From the NCBI RefSeq assembly GCF_000429025.1, contig NZ_AUBB01000024.1, positions 173,846 through 237,845 of the forward strand: a DNA stretch of 64,000 nucleotides, read 5' to 3'. The position numbers and the translations under genes are program-made. The stretch's first letter is position 1. Every line of letters begins with the position of its first letter. Shown here piece by piece: positions 1 through 7,462 of this stretch. This DNA comes from Actinospineispora spinosispora DSM 44797. GTDB taxonomy: Bacteria; Actinomycetota; Actinomycetes; Mycobacteriales; Pseudonocardiaceae. The notes under the pieces were generated by a model. That model made no database searches. It was not told the origin of the DNA and was given only the letters and a program-made list of their open reading frames with translations.

Positions 1-267
1 CCCGCCGAGAGGCGAGCGAACTTCTACACCGTCGCGGAGGTGGCCCGGCTGTTGAGGGTCGACGCGGCGACGATCTACCGGGCCATCCGGGAAGACGCCT
101 TCCCCGCTGTTCGGGTCCGCTCCCGCTATGTCATTCCGGCCGCCGCGGTGGAGCAGCTCGCCGAATTGGCTACCGCGTCCGGCGGCTGTGTCGACGTGGC
201 CGCGATCGCGGCTGAGCGTCGGACCGCTCGTGAGGTCGCTCGCCTGACCAACGGAGGCCAGCGATGA
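1..267 (+). CDS. Excisionase-like helix-turn-helix protein (5' end missing)
   Basis: The reading frame is open from the first base of the window, so the true start lies to the left. A GTG at 40 is the first in-window start, but homology-like sequence precedes it (ANFYTVAEVARLL). The N-terminal half is a MerR/AlpA-type DNA-binding fold: TVAEVARLLRV, then ATIYRAIRE, then a basic wing (RSRYVIP). This is typical of Xis proteins that direct excision of integrated elements. Its TGA overlaps the ATG of the next gene by two bases, so it belongs to the transfer operon instead of lying beside the integrase, as it often does in AICEs. A transcriptional regulator of the operon is the alternative. Confidence 0.75.
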   Translation, partial: PAERRANFYTVAEVARLLRVDAATIYRAIREDAFPAVRVRSRYVIPAAAVEQLAELATASGGCVDVAAIAAERRTAREVARLTNGGQR

Positions 268-638
268 GCGCGCAGCGCAAGAGCTTCGAGGAGATGGCGG
301 CTGGGCTGGACGAGTTGGCCATGGTGCCCACAGAGGTGCTTGCCGACTGGGTGACCGCTCGGGGGAAGTGTCTGTGGGAGACCACGTTCGGCGAGCCGCC
401 GGAGTGGACGTGTGAGGCCGACGCTGATCGGGAGCTGGCGCACCGGTTGTGCTCGGGCTGCCCGGTCCGTGGGGAGTGCCTGGAGTTCGAACTGCGTATC
501 GCCGGTGAACGGACCCTCGGTGTGTGGGGCGGACTCAACACCGATGACCGGTTGGCCCTGCACAAGGTGTGGGCGTCGCGCCGCCGCGACGAGGTCGCCG
601 AGCTGCCCGAAGACGACGAGGAAGGAGAACGGTCGTGA
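264..638 (+). CDS. WhiB-like iron-sulfur regulatory protein
   Basis: The 124-residue product has the WhiB signature: a first cysteine in GKCLW (about residue 36), then the CxxCxxxxxC cluster in LCSGCPVRGEC (about residues 69-78), followed by the GVWGG turn. A further cysteine sits in the WTCEAD segment. Family members bind a 4Fe-4S cluster and act on transcription with sigma factors. The start ATG overlaps the xis-like stop, and the stop overlaps the GTG of the next gene, so the genes are translationally coupled. Mobile WhiB-like genes are common on actinomycete plasmids and phages. Here it probably tunes element transfer or host gene expression. The acidic C-terminal tail (ELPEDDEEGE) is unlike the usual basic tail. 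Confidence 0.85.
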   Translation: MSAQRKSFEEMAAGLDELAMVPTEVLADWVTARGKCLWETTFGEPPEWTCEADADRELAHRLCSGCPVRGECLEFELRIAGERTLGVWGGLNTDDRLALHKVWASRRRDEVAELPEDDEEGERS

Positions 639-961
639 GCGGCGTCGAGTTGTTCCTCGGTGGTGTCGCCGCGCTGGCCGCGTCGTGGCTGGTCGTGAAA
701 GCCAAGATCAGCGCACACCGTGCCCGGACGGCGGCTGAGATCGCCCAGGTGGGCACGAGCCCGGTCTCACTATTGGGGCGAGTGATCGTCACGGCCCTGG
801 TCATCGTCGGTGTCCAGTGGTTCGTGATCACCCACCCCGGCAACAAGACACTGCTGCTGGTGGTGCTCGCGTTTCCGGCGTTGGTGACGGCATTCACGCT
901 GGTCAAAGCGTTGACAATCACGCAGGTTCGGCCGTCTCGGAGTCGAGGTGGTCGGCGATGA
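635..961 (+). CDS. Small membrane protein of the transfer operon
   Basis: This 108-residue protein starts at a GTG that overlaps the whiB-like stop (GTGA) and is preceded by GAAGGAGAA. A longer frame from 569 exists but would run far into the whiB-like gene. It contains three hydrophobic stretches: residues about 5-20, a pair around 48-62 (VIVTALVIVGVQWFVI), and 70-90 (LLLVVLAFPALVTAFTLV), ending in a basic tail. Small multi-pass proteins beside the tra gene are common in Streptomyces plasmids and AICEs (Spd proteins for mycelial spread). No specific family can be assigned from sequence alone. Its stop overlaps the ATG of the downstream DNA pump. Confidence 0.7.
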   Translation: MSGVELFLGGVAALAASWLVVKAKISAHRARTAAEIAQVGTSPVSLLGRVIVTALVIVGVQWFVITHPGNKTLLLVVLAFPALVTAFTLVKALTITQVRPSRSRGGRR

Positions 962-3168
962 GTATGCCGCCGCAGGGCGGTTCGGTCGGTGGGCGCGGCG
1001 AGGACGCCGCGCCCACCGGGCGTGACCTGCCAGACGATGACGTGTTCGAGGCTGAAGTGCTCTCCGATGAGGAGAGCGCGGAGGTTGCCGCGCGATTCGC
1101 CAAGACCGGGGAGATCGAGAAGCGCGGGCCGGGTGAAGTAGCGCGCCGTGGGATGTTGACGGTTCGGCGCGCGGTGGGAGAAGCGTGGCGCTCCGATCAG
1201 GCTGCGCGGGTGCGGTCGGTGGTCGCGTATCGGTTGCGACAGGCGCCGCGTGACGTGGTCCGGTTGGTGTGGTTCGTGTTGCGCGGCCACGGCCGGTGGA
1301 TCGGCAAGGCCTGGACCTATCTCACCTACGGAGATCTGCGAGCCGATGTTCGGGCGGCACGGTTGTCCGGGGACGCGGAAGCACGCCGGAAAGCGCAGGA
1401 GATGCTGCGCGCTGATTCTCACGCGCGGTGGGCTCGACTGGTCATGGCCGCTGAACGGCTCGCAGCCGCGGCGGGCTCGGTGGCTGTGGTCGCGGGGGTG
1501 TTGTGGTTCCTGGATTCGGTGATGACTCGGGCGGAGATGTGGCCGTGGTTGGCCGGGCTGTACTCGATCTTGGCCACCACCGGAACGATCATTATGGCCA
1601 CACTGCCGACCGTGGCCGCGACGTTGGCCGCGGGTTGGGTGGTGGCCGCGGCGTTCGAAGGACGCGACAGAACACCCGGTGCGGGGTGGCTGGTCCGTCC
1701 CGATCGTGATGACGCTGATTCGTGGATCGATGAACGGATGATCTCCCAGGCGTTGGCGCATCTGGGTATCTCGCCGCTGGACAAGTTCTTCAAAAACAGC
1801 GGCGAACTCGTCTACACCGTCCCCGCCCGGACCGACGGAAACGGAACATACGCCCAGGTCAGACTCCCGATGGGAGTGACTGCGGACATGGTCGCGGATC
1901 GGCGGGACCGGTTGGCGGCGAACCTGGGGCGGGCGAAGCTGGAGACCTGGCCCACCGAGGGCGCCGAAGCCGGCCAACTCGATCTGTGGGTGGCAGACAA
2001 GGGCAAACTCGGCCACGGCGCCGGACCATGGCCGCTGTTGGCCGATGGTGCGGTTGATGTGTTCGCCGGGGTGCCGTGTGGCCGTTCGCAACGCGGGCAG
2101 GTGCTGGATGCGCCGATCATGGAACGCAACTACGTGATCGGTGGCATGCCCGGCCAAGGTAAGTCCACCTGGATTCGCACCCTCTGTCTGGGCTGCGTAC
2201 TCGATCCGACCGTCGAGTTGAAGGTGTACGTGTTCGCCTCCAACCCGGACTTCGACCCGTTCGAGCCTCGGCTGTCGGCCTACGTCAAGGGCGACGACGA
2301 CGGCGCGATCGAGGCCGGGTTGGGTGAGTTGCGGTGGCTACGGGAAGAGGTCACCCGGCGCGGCAAGCTGCTGGAACGCCACGGCGCGGCCAAAGTCACC
2401 CGCGCGCTCGCCGCCCGTGTCAGGGGGCTGCATCCGATGGTCGTGGTGTTCGACGAAGCACACGAGATGTTCGAGCACTCCAAGTTCGGCGGTGAGGCCG
2501 GGCCGTTGGCGATCAAGGTGGTCAAGAAGGCCCGCAAATGCGGAATCGCCTTGATCTTCGCTACCCAATCACCGACCGCGGCGTCGATCCCGAAGGATCT
2601 CACTCGCAACTGTTCCAACGGCGTCGCACTCGCGGTCGCCGATCAGGTCGCCAACGACGGTCTGCTGGGCTCCGGCAAATACAGGGCCGGTATCCGGGCG
2701 ACGGAGCTGCGCCCCGGAGAGGACCGGGGTACGGCAGTCACCACAGGGCTGACGGCGAACCGGTTCGAGTTGGTCAACGGGTTCTACATCCCGTTCGACG
2801 AAGAGCGCGACGATCTCACCCCGGTCATCACCCGAGCCATGGCGCTACTGGCCGAACACGGCGGGCAGGTTCCGGCTAGCCAGAGCACCGACGCGCAGGA
2901 CCAGTCCGAGGAAGCTGATCACCTCGGTGACATCCACCGAGTGATGCGCGGTGAGCCGCGCGTACGGACACAGATCGTGCTGCAAAGGCTCACCGAGCTG
3001 AACCCCGGCGAGTACGAGGACTGGACATTTCAGAACCTCGCCGCGGCGCTGGCCGTCTACGACATCGAGCCGGTCAAATCCCACGGCGTCAAGGTCGTTC
3101 GTGCCACCGACGTCACCGAGGCGCTCGCCGAACGTGACCAGGATGGAAGCGACGAAACGGGGAGGTAG
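958..3168 (+). CDS. FtsK/SpoIIIE-type DNA translocase (TraB-like conjugation protein)
   Basis: This 736-residue protein starts at the ATG overlapping the upstream stop (ATGA). An acidic, disordered N-terminus is followed by membrane segments at about residues 162-231. A RecA-like motor follows, with Walker A GGMPGQGKST (about 394-403) and Walker B VVVFDEAHE (about 492-500). A conserved IFATQSPTA segment and a C-terminal winged-helix-like region (about 655-725) complete it. AICEs and Streptomyces plasmids use one such hexameric pump to move double-stranded DNA between hyphae, with the C-terminal domain recognising short repeats in the transfer locus. Candidate repeats lie directly downstream. 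It is distinct from chromosomal FtsK, which is larger and has four N-terminal membrane helices. Confidence 0.9.
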   Translation: MSMPPQGGSVGGRGEDAAPTGRDLPDDDVFEAEVLSDEESAEVAARFAKTGEIEKRGPGEVARRGMLTVRRAVGEAWRSDQAARVRSVVAYRLRQAPRDVVRLVWFVLRGHGRWIGKAWTYLTYGDLRADVRAARLSGDAEARRKAQEMLRADSHARWARLVMAAERLAAAAGSVAVVAGVLWFLDSVMTRAEMWPWLAGLYSILATTGTIIMATLPTVAATLAAGWVVAAAFEGRDRTPGAGWLVRPDRDDADSWIDERMISQALAHLGISPLDKFFKNSGELVYTVPARTDGNGTYAQVRLPMGVTADMVADRRDRLAANLGRAKLETWPTEGAEAGQLDLWVADKGKLGHGAGPWPLLADGAVDVFAGVPCGRSQRGQVLDAPIMERNYVIGGMPGQGKSTWIRTLCLGCVLDPTVELKVYVFASNPDFDPFEPRLSAYVKGDDDGAIEAGLGELRWLREEVTRRGKLLERHGAAKVTRALAARVRGLHPMVVVFDEAHEMFEHSKFGGEAGPLAIKVVKKARKCGIALIFATQSPTAASIPKDLTRNCSNGVALAVADQVANDGLLGSGKYRAGIRATELRPGEDRGTAVTTGLTANRFELVNGFYIPFDEERDDLTPVITRAMALLAEHGGQVPASQSTDAQDQSEEADHLGDIHRVMRGEPRVRTQIVLQRLTELNPGEYEDWTFQNLAAALAVYDIEPVKSHGVKVVRATDVTEALAERDQDGSDETGR

Positions 3169-3180
3169 CGGGGGAGGAAC

Positions 3181-3266
3181 GTGGGGACCCGGGGAGAACT
3201 CCCCACCCGGGTCCCCACGGCCACATCCCCCCGACTACCTGCACAAACACCCTGTGGGGACCCGGA
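3181..3266. other. Candidate cis-acting transfer locus (clt) with GACCCGG repeats
   Basis: Directly after the DNA-pump gene, GTGGGGACCCGGG (3181-3193) is followed by its exact inverted copy (3206-3218), forming a 13-bp stem with a 12-nt loop. A third copy, GTGGGGACCCGG, lies at 3254-3265. Each contains GACCCGG, and the last reads GACCCGGA (3259-3266). As I recall, that is the 8-bp TraB recognition sequence of Streptomyces plasmid pSVH1. The stem could also act as a terminator for the transfer operon. The rest of the gap up to 3361 shows no gene. Confidence 0.45.
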
Positions 3267-3361
3267 TTAGCGACCCCAGCGAAGGGCCGTTCCAGGTCCG
3301 TAACCGCTGTTGCTCGGAAGTTGGCTTGCGCCTCTCCCCGCACGCTCGAGCCGCTCGCATC

Positions 3362-4072
3362 TCACCTGGCTGCGGCGCGCTGGTAGGAGTCGAGCAGCCG
3401 CACGGTGGCGTCGGTGCGATTGCGCCACGGTCCACCTGGCAGCTTCGTGAGCTGAGGGGTGACCGCCAGCCAGCGACCGCTACGACGCCCGGTACTGCCG
3501 GAGAACACCGGTTCCAGAAAACCCACCACGGTTGGCGCCTCATCTGAACCCGCCAGCACCCGCCAGCCGGATTCCGGCTCCTCACGCCGTTCGAGTCTCA
3601 CTGAGTCGAGGTCGAGGGGCTTCGGCCTCGGACGCCGTGACCGCGCCGCGGAGGCTACGTGTCGAGGCGGCTTGGCTTTGGCGCCTCCTTTTTCCGTGAC
3701 AGATTCCGTGACCACGCGTGGAACGACCGGCGAAACGTCGATGCGTTGAGCGGAGGTCGCGGGACGTTTTGCGTCGGTGTCTGCGGCGACAGGTAGGGCG
3801 GTGACCTCGTTGATCTGCCGCAGAGCTTCGTTGGTGGCCTCGCTCAGGTGGCGGCCAGCGTCGCTGGGGAGCTCCTGTCCGCTGAGAACCGAACGTCTGA
3901 TCTCGCTGAGCGCCGATTCGATCGTGACCAGCGTTGAGAGAAGTTCTTGATGTCGGACAGCGAGGGCCGCCCGGTGCGCACGTTGCCTGCATGTCGCGTT
4001 GTGGAAGCGGTTCGGTCTGCCGCGGGTGCTCGATCGCGCCGGGAGCTCCATTCCACATCCTGCGCAGATCAT
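3362..4072 (-). CDS. Protein with N-terminal Cys/His zinc-finger-like motif
   Basis: The 236-residue product starts at an ATG with GGAGG nine bases upstream. Longer frames reach back to 4282 but lack such a site and have atypical composition. The N-terminus reads MICAGCG, then GRPNRFH and TCRQRAH. This CxxC...H...C...H arrangement (residues 3-33) looks like a small zinc-binding DNA- or RNA-contact module. Residues about 34-80 are predicted helical (LLSTLVTIESALSEIRRSV). The remainder is basic and low-complexity until a compact C-terminal block with WRVLAGSD and WRNRTDATVRLLDSYQ. It is the last gene of a four-gene leftward set of small proteins. The function is unknown. I infer a DNA-associated role in the element's biology. 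Confidence 0.65.
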   Translation of the reverse strand: MICAGCGMELPARSSTRGRPNRFHNATCRQRAHRAALAVRHQELLSTLVTIESALSEIRRSVLSGQELPSDAGRHLSEATNEALRQINEVTALPVAADTDAKRPATSAQRIDVSPVVPRVVTESVTEKGGAKAKPPRHVASAARSRRPRPKPLDLDSVRLERREEPESGWRVLAGSDEAPTVVGFLEPVFSGSTGRRSGRWLAVTPQLTKLPGGPWRNRTDATVRLLDSYQRAAAR

Positions 4073-4145
4073 CGGAGACCGCCTCCAATTTGGTGACATA
4101 TTTCGTGACCGGTCGAAGCGAAGGTACCTCTTGTCACGGAAAATG

Positions 4146-4511
4146 TCACGAATTTGATGGTTCGGCGACGGCCAGGCGGGCGAGCCGGTCGCAAGCGGTC
4201 CAGTGCGCAGCGTCGAGGCGACCGGACCGGCGTGCCTCGGTTGCACGGAAATGAGCCTCTTCAATCGCGGTGCAGCCGCCATTGATCACCAGCTCGGCTA
4301 CCCATCGTCGGGCTTCGGTCGGATCGTCGGCGTGCATCTGGCGGGTGTCGAACACGTCGTAGAGCACCGCGGCGACTTCCTCGATGGTTAGCGGTACCGG
4401 AGCGTTGATCCAGGTGGCGGCCGGTGTTGGGGACGGCAGCCATGCGCGATGGAGCAGAACGACCCCGGTCACCTCGTGTGTGCCGAACCGTGCTGTCGTG
4501 GTGACCTGCAT
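4146..4511 (-). CDS. Conserved-type hypothetical protein of the element
   Basis: The 121-residue product starts at an ATG that shares one base with the stop of the upstream 56-codon gene (TGATG) and is preceded by GAGGAGAGG. The protein is soluble and mildly acidic, with a region reading PLTIEEVAAVLYDVFDTRQ. It continues with RRWVAELVINGGCTAIEEAHFRA split over a helix and ends in helices rich in Ala and Arg. No catalytic motif is recognised. Its position between two Cys/His-cluster proteins suggests a shared complex or pathway, but that is inference. Confidence 0.6.
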   Translation of the reverse strand: MQVTTTARFGTHEVTGVVLLHRAWLPSPTPAATWINAPVPLTIEEVAAVLYDVFDTRQMHADDPTEARRWVAELVINGGCTAIEEAHFRATEARRSGRLDAAHWTACDRLARLAVAEPSNS

Positions 4512-4681
4512 CAATTCCTCTCCTCGGGCTCCATGTCGGAGGTGTTGGTTCCCCAGGCTGATCGGCCAACCACCCAGGTCGGGCCGCCCGCCGGGCAGCG
4601 GTGCCGGTGTTCGCCCAGTGCCAGCTCCGCTGGGGTGCACCAGCAATCGCGCGGAGCGAACGGGTCTACCGGCTCATCCAT
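4511..4681 (-). CDS. 56-residue Cys/His-rich small protein, coupled to both neighbours
   Basis: A short frame runs from ATG (4681) to TGA (4511). Its start lies 8 bases inside the end of the upstream 122-residue gene, and its stop overlaps the next ATG by one base. That double coupling is strong evidence for translation. The product begins MDEPVDPFAPRDCWCTPAE and contains a CxC followed by HRHRC (residues 13-29), a likely metal site. Two tryptophan-containing turns follow (GPTWVVGRSAWG). No family is recognised. The gene is easy to miss because it is below common length cut-offs. Confidence 0.65.
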   Translation of the reverse strand: MDEPVDPFAPRDCWCTPAELALGEHRHRCPAGGPTWVVGRSAWGTNTSDMEPEERN

Positions 4682-5042
4682 GTCGGTGCCATCCGCTGCG
4701 AGTGGCGTTCGGCTCGACTGGTCGACGCACTATCGCCGCGGCCTGACGCAGGCTTCGAGCGAGCAGGTTGAGAGGCGTCGGTGCCACCGATTCTTGGTGC
4801 GCTCGAACGATGTCGCGGCAGAGCGTGCACCTCGGAGCCGGTGGCGTGAGCATCGATCCCGCGAGGAACACGGTCCCGCACAGGCCACGGTGAACGCCGG
4901 TCTTGACCGCGATAACCATCTGTTCGTCGGTCACGGCGTGACTCACCCGGGGCTTGAACGCCGCCGCCACCCAGATGAACAACAGCCGATCCTCTGCCGC
5001 GTTCACGCGCGGCCCCCCGGGGCCGTCAACCTCTGCGCACAC
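4674..5042 (-). CDS. Small putative zinc-binding protein, first gene of the divergent set
   Basis: The 122-residue frame starts at GTG 5042, with GAGGAA about 11 bases upstream. An in-frame GTG at 5006 is a possible alternative. The core holds AVTDEQMV, then GLCG and RCTLC separated by a Leu/Thr/Pro loop, giving a CxxxxxxxxxxxxxxxCxxC-type cluster (about residues 55-75). Proteins with this spacing are common next to TPR-type regulators in Pseudonocardiales genomes, in my recollection. It is divergent from the regulator gene at 5173 and shares the intergenic region with it. Its end overlaps the 56-codon gene by 8 bases. Confidence 0.55.
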   Translation of the reverse strand: MCAEVDGPGGPRVNAAEDRLLFIWVAAAFKPRVSHAVTDEQMVIAVKTGVHRGLCGTVFLAGSMLTPPAPRCTLCRDIVRAHQESVAPTPLNLLARSLRQAAAIVRRPVEPNATRSGWHRHG

Positions 5043-5078
5043 ACTCGCTGATTCCTCGTCTCCCTGAACACAGCATGA

Positions 5079-5108
5079 CTGAAATCAGCGTTTCATCAGC
5101 GCTATATT
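5079..5108 (+). promoter_or_regulatory. Putative promoter of the regulator gene with direct repeats
   Basis: CTGAAA (5079-5084) and TATATT (5103-5108) are separated by 18 bp and resemble the -35 and -10 boxes of a housekeeping sigma factor. The direct repeat ATCAGCG ... ATCAGCG lies between the boxes and could be the regulator's own operator. A start about 7 bp after the -10 would fall near ATG 5116, allowing a leaderless transcript. Confidence 0.4.
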
Positions 5109-5172
5109 GAGCGGAATGACGCGGCGAGGCCATAGACGTGCCACCGCACGGGGCGAGGGGGGACGCGGGATA

Positions 5173-6354
5173 GTGGAGAAGAACGGACGCCGGGCTGGCA
5201 GGACGGTGCTGGAAGAGCAGATCCGGGCGCGGCGGATGACGTTCGAAGAGTTCGTCGGCTACGCCGAGACGTTCGCCCGTGAACATGGTGAACCCGGCAC
5301 ACTCAGCCTCCGTCACCTGAAACGTCTGGCGGGCGGCAAGTACGCGGGCGAGGCTCGTCCGGCCACCCAGCGTCTGCTGGAAGCAATCTTCGGTCAGTCG
5401 TGGGAAGAGCTGCTAGCCAGCCCTTCAAGGCACCGGCAGGTCGTCACTACGACGTCCAGTGCGGAGCTGCTGTCGGCTGAGCTCCGTAATGCGCGACGAG
5501 TCGACGCTGAGACGGTCCGGTTGCTGGCCAGTCAAATCGACACCGTTCGACAGCTTGACCGCCGATTCGGTGCTGGGGCTCTGCTGGACCAGCTACTCAG
5601 CCATGCGGTACACGTCCGCCGCCTGCTCGACTACACAGTCGACGACGACACGCGTCGAGCGTTGGCGTTCATCCTCGTCGACGCCTACACCTTGGCTGGG
5701 TGGCAGACCCTTGACCGGGGCGAAACGCTCGGGTCCTGGAATCACTACCGGAATGCATGCGAGGCGGCGCGTATCGCCGAATCACCCACCTGGCTCGCGC
5801 ACGCCCAAGCGGAACAAGCCGTAGTCCTCTCGGACACGGGGGAGACTGCGCTCGCGGTAGATCTCACCGAACATGCGTGCGAGAGCACCCGTCGGTCCGC
5901 TCCTGCGCTGTTGCGCGCCTGGCTCGCCGCTGCCCATGGTGAAGCTCTCGCCGCGAATGGCCAGCAGTCCTCGAGTCTCCGCGCGTTCGACCAGGCTGCC
6001 GTGCTGTTGCCACAGAGCCTGCAACCGGAACCCGGGAGCCCGTACATGGCGCTGGATGACGTGCATCTTGCGCGCTGGCGTGGTCACGCTCTTGCTCGGT
6101 TCGGCCATCCTGATGCCATCGCTGTTCTGAGCGAAGCGCTAGCCCGACACGACTCGACATTCGTCCGAGCCGAGACAGGTCTACGTGCCGACCTGGCTCT
6201 GGCGCACCATGCTGATGGGGAGTTGGACGAGGCCGCTAAGCATCGCGCAGTTGCGACCGTACTTGCCGACGAGATCGGGTCTGTGCGACAGCGACGGCGG
6301 CTGAATCGATCGATGGGCATCCGGCAGTCCGTGGATTGGCCGAAACTGTCGTAG
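5173..6354 (+). CDS. TPR-containing transcriptional regulator of the element
   Basis: I chose the GTG at 5173 because GAGGGGGGA precedes it by about 9-10 bases and conserved-looking sequence begins there (MEKNGRRAGRTVLEEQI). A longer form from ATG 5116, possibly leaderless, cannot be excluded. The 393-residue product starts with a short helical DNA-binding-like region (about 1-90, with MTFEEFVGYAETFARE and LSLRHLKRLAGGK). It then carries repeated helix pairs typical of TPR sensors: LLDQLLSHAVHVRRLL, ALAFILVDAYTLAGW, TWLAHAQAEQAVVLSDTG and RADLALAHHADGELDEAAKH. Such actinomycete regulators read small peptides or metabolites through the TPR domain. It is divergent from the small zinc-protein operon and probably controls it and itself. 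Confidence 0.65.
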   Translation: MEKNGRRAGRTVLEEQIRARRMTFEEFVGYAETFAREHGEPGTLSLRHLKRLAGGKYAGEARPATQRLLEAIFGQSWEELLASPSRHRQVVTTTSSAELLSAELRNARRVDAETVRLLASQIDTVRQLDRRFGAGALLDQLLSHAVHVRRLLDYTVDDDTRRALAFILVDAYTLAGWQTLDRGETLGSWNHYRNACEAARIAESPTWLAHAQAEQAVVLSDTGETALAVDLTEHACESTRRSAPALLRAWLAAAHGEALAANGQQSSSLRAFDQAAVLLPQSLQPEPGSPYMALDDVHLARWRGHALARFGHPDAIAVLSEALARHDSTFVRAETGLRADLALAHHADGELDEAAKHRAVATVLADEIGSVRQRRRLNRSMGIRQSVDWPKLS

Positions 6355-6402
6355 CTGCAGGCTAACGTATACCCATCCCTTCTGCGGGGTGCGAGGAAGG
6401 AC

Positions 6403-7356
6403 ATGGGTGTGGGCGAACGCAACTACAGCAAGGCCACCGAAGCTGCAATGTTCGCGATGAGCATAAAATGCTACTATCCAGGCTGTCGGGTGCCAAGCGT
6501 CAGTATCTTTGGAAGCGATACGAAGAAGAACGTCCAGATTGCGCACATAGTGGCGGTCTCGCCAGGTGGTCCACGCTATCGGATGATGTCGGTAGATAAG
6601 CGGGATAGTTTCGGGAACCTGATCCTTCTCTGTGCTTTCCATCATGCACCTGTAGATCGAAAAGCCAATGAGAAAAAATATACTGAGCCTCGACTTCTGC
6701 AGTGGAAGGAGGAAAATGAGAAAGATTTAAAGTCTAAGATTAAGGGACTGAGTAGTTTCACTGAGGGAAAATTGGAGCAGATGCTGAACCTTGCAGTATC
6801 TTCCACAAAGATGGAGATCATGACTGCTCTGGACAAGTTGGAAGATGTTAGTAGAGATACGTCGAACTTGCTCCGGCTCCTTCTGGATAAAGTCGAGCGC
6901 CATTACATTGATTCTGATTCGGTGGCAGCGCTCTACGCTGCATCGCTGAGGTTCGGTCATCTCGAAGAGAATGCATCGACGCTCTACGCAGCGGCAGTAC
7001 GGCTCGGTAACCTAGAAGAGAACAGTGTCAATATGGTGAGAGCAGCGGACGCGCTCACGGCGATTGATACCAATGCAATCCACGCGGCATCTGAAAAATT
7101 TGAGCAGTTTTCGCAGGACTTCTCTGGGATGATCCGGTATCTCCCAGACGTCTCTGGCGTGAGTCATTCCGTCGCAGAGGCAGGTCGAGAGATTGTGGCT
7201 GACATCAAGACGGCGATGGGATCGATCGAGAATGGTCCGCCAGTTGAGTTTGTGGCTGACCGCCAGCGGTGGAAGTTCTTCCTGGTTGGTTTTTTCTGTG
7301 CGGTCGTTGCTGTCCTAGCGATTGCGATTATGCTGTCATCCCGTGGCTCAGTTTGA
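6403..7356 (+). CDS. HNH nuclease-like protein with 17-residue repeats and C-terminal membrane anchor
   Basis: The 317-residue product opens with an HNH (beta-beta-alpha metal) domain: Cys23 and Cys28 (CYYPGC), QIAHIVA with His48 as likely general base, SFGNLILLC with Asn72 and Cys77, and HH at 80-81. The layout resembles HNH domains of defence effectors such as Cap5. Residues about 170-245 form a roughly 17-residue repeat (LYAASLRFGHLEEN, LYAAAVRLGNLEEN and two weaker units). A single hydrophobic helix at about 291-311 would anchor the protein with the nuclease on the cytosolic side. The gene is far AT-richer than its neighbours, uses AGA and ATA codons, and has a TTA codon (codon 109), marking recent transfer. 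I infer cargo, possibly anti-phage. No partner enzyme is visible. Confidence 0.75.
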   Translation: MGVGERNYSKATEAAMFAMSIKCYYPGCRVPSVSIFGSDTKKNVQIAHIVAVSPGGPRYRMMSVDKRDSFGNLILLCAFHHAPVDRKANEKKYTEPRLLQWKEENEKDLKSKIKGLSSFTEGKLEQMLNLAVSSTKMEIMTALDKLEDVSRDTSNLLRLLLDKVERHYIDSDSVAALYAASLRFGHLEENASTLYAAAVRLGNLEENSVNMVRAADALTAIDTNAIHAASEKFEQFSQDFSGMIRYLPDVSGVSHSVAEAGREIVADIKTAMGSIENGPPVEFVADRQRWKFFLVGFFCAVVAVLAIAIMLSSRGSV

Positions 7357-7462
7357 CGGGCTTATTTAAACCTTGAGCGGCCTCTGACTTCGCATCTGCT
7401 GAAAGTGTGGTCGCTTGCGGCTATTGAGCGGCGGTCGTGACCGTATTCGGCGATCATTATTC

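Noticed and set aside
6403..7356. Toxin-antitoxin or CBASS operon around the HNH gene
   Set aside because: No antitoxin, nucleotide cyclase or second effector lies beside it. The upstream gene is a TPR regulator and the downstream gene is the integrase.
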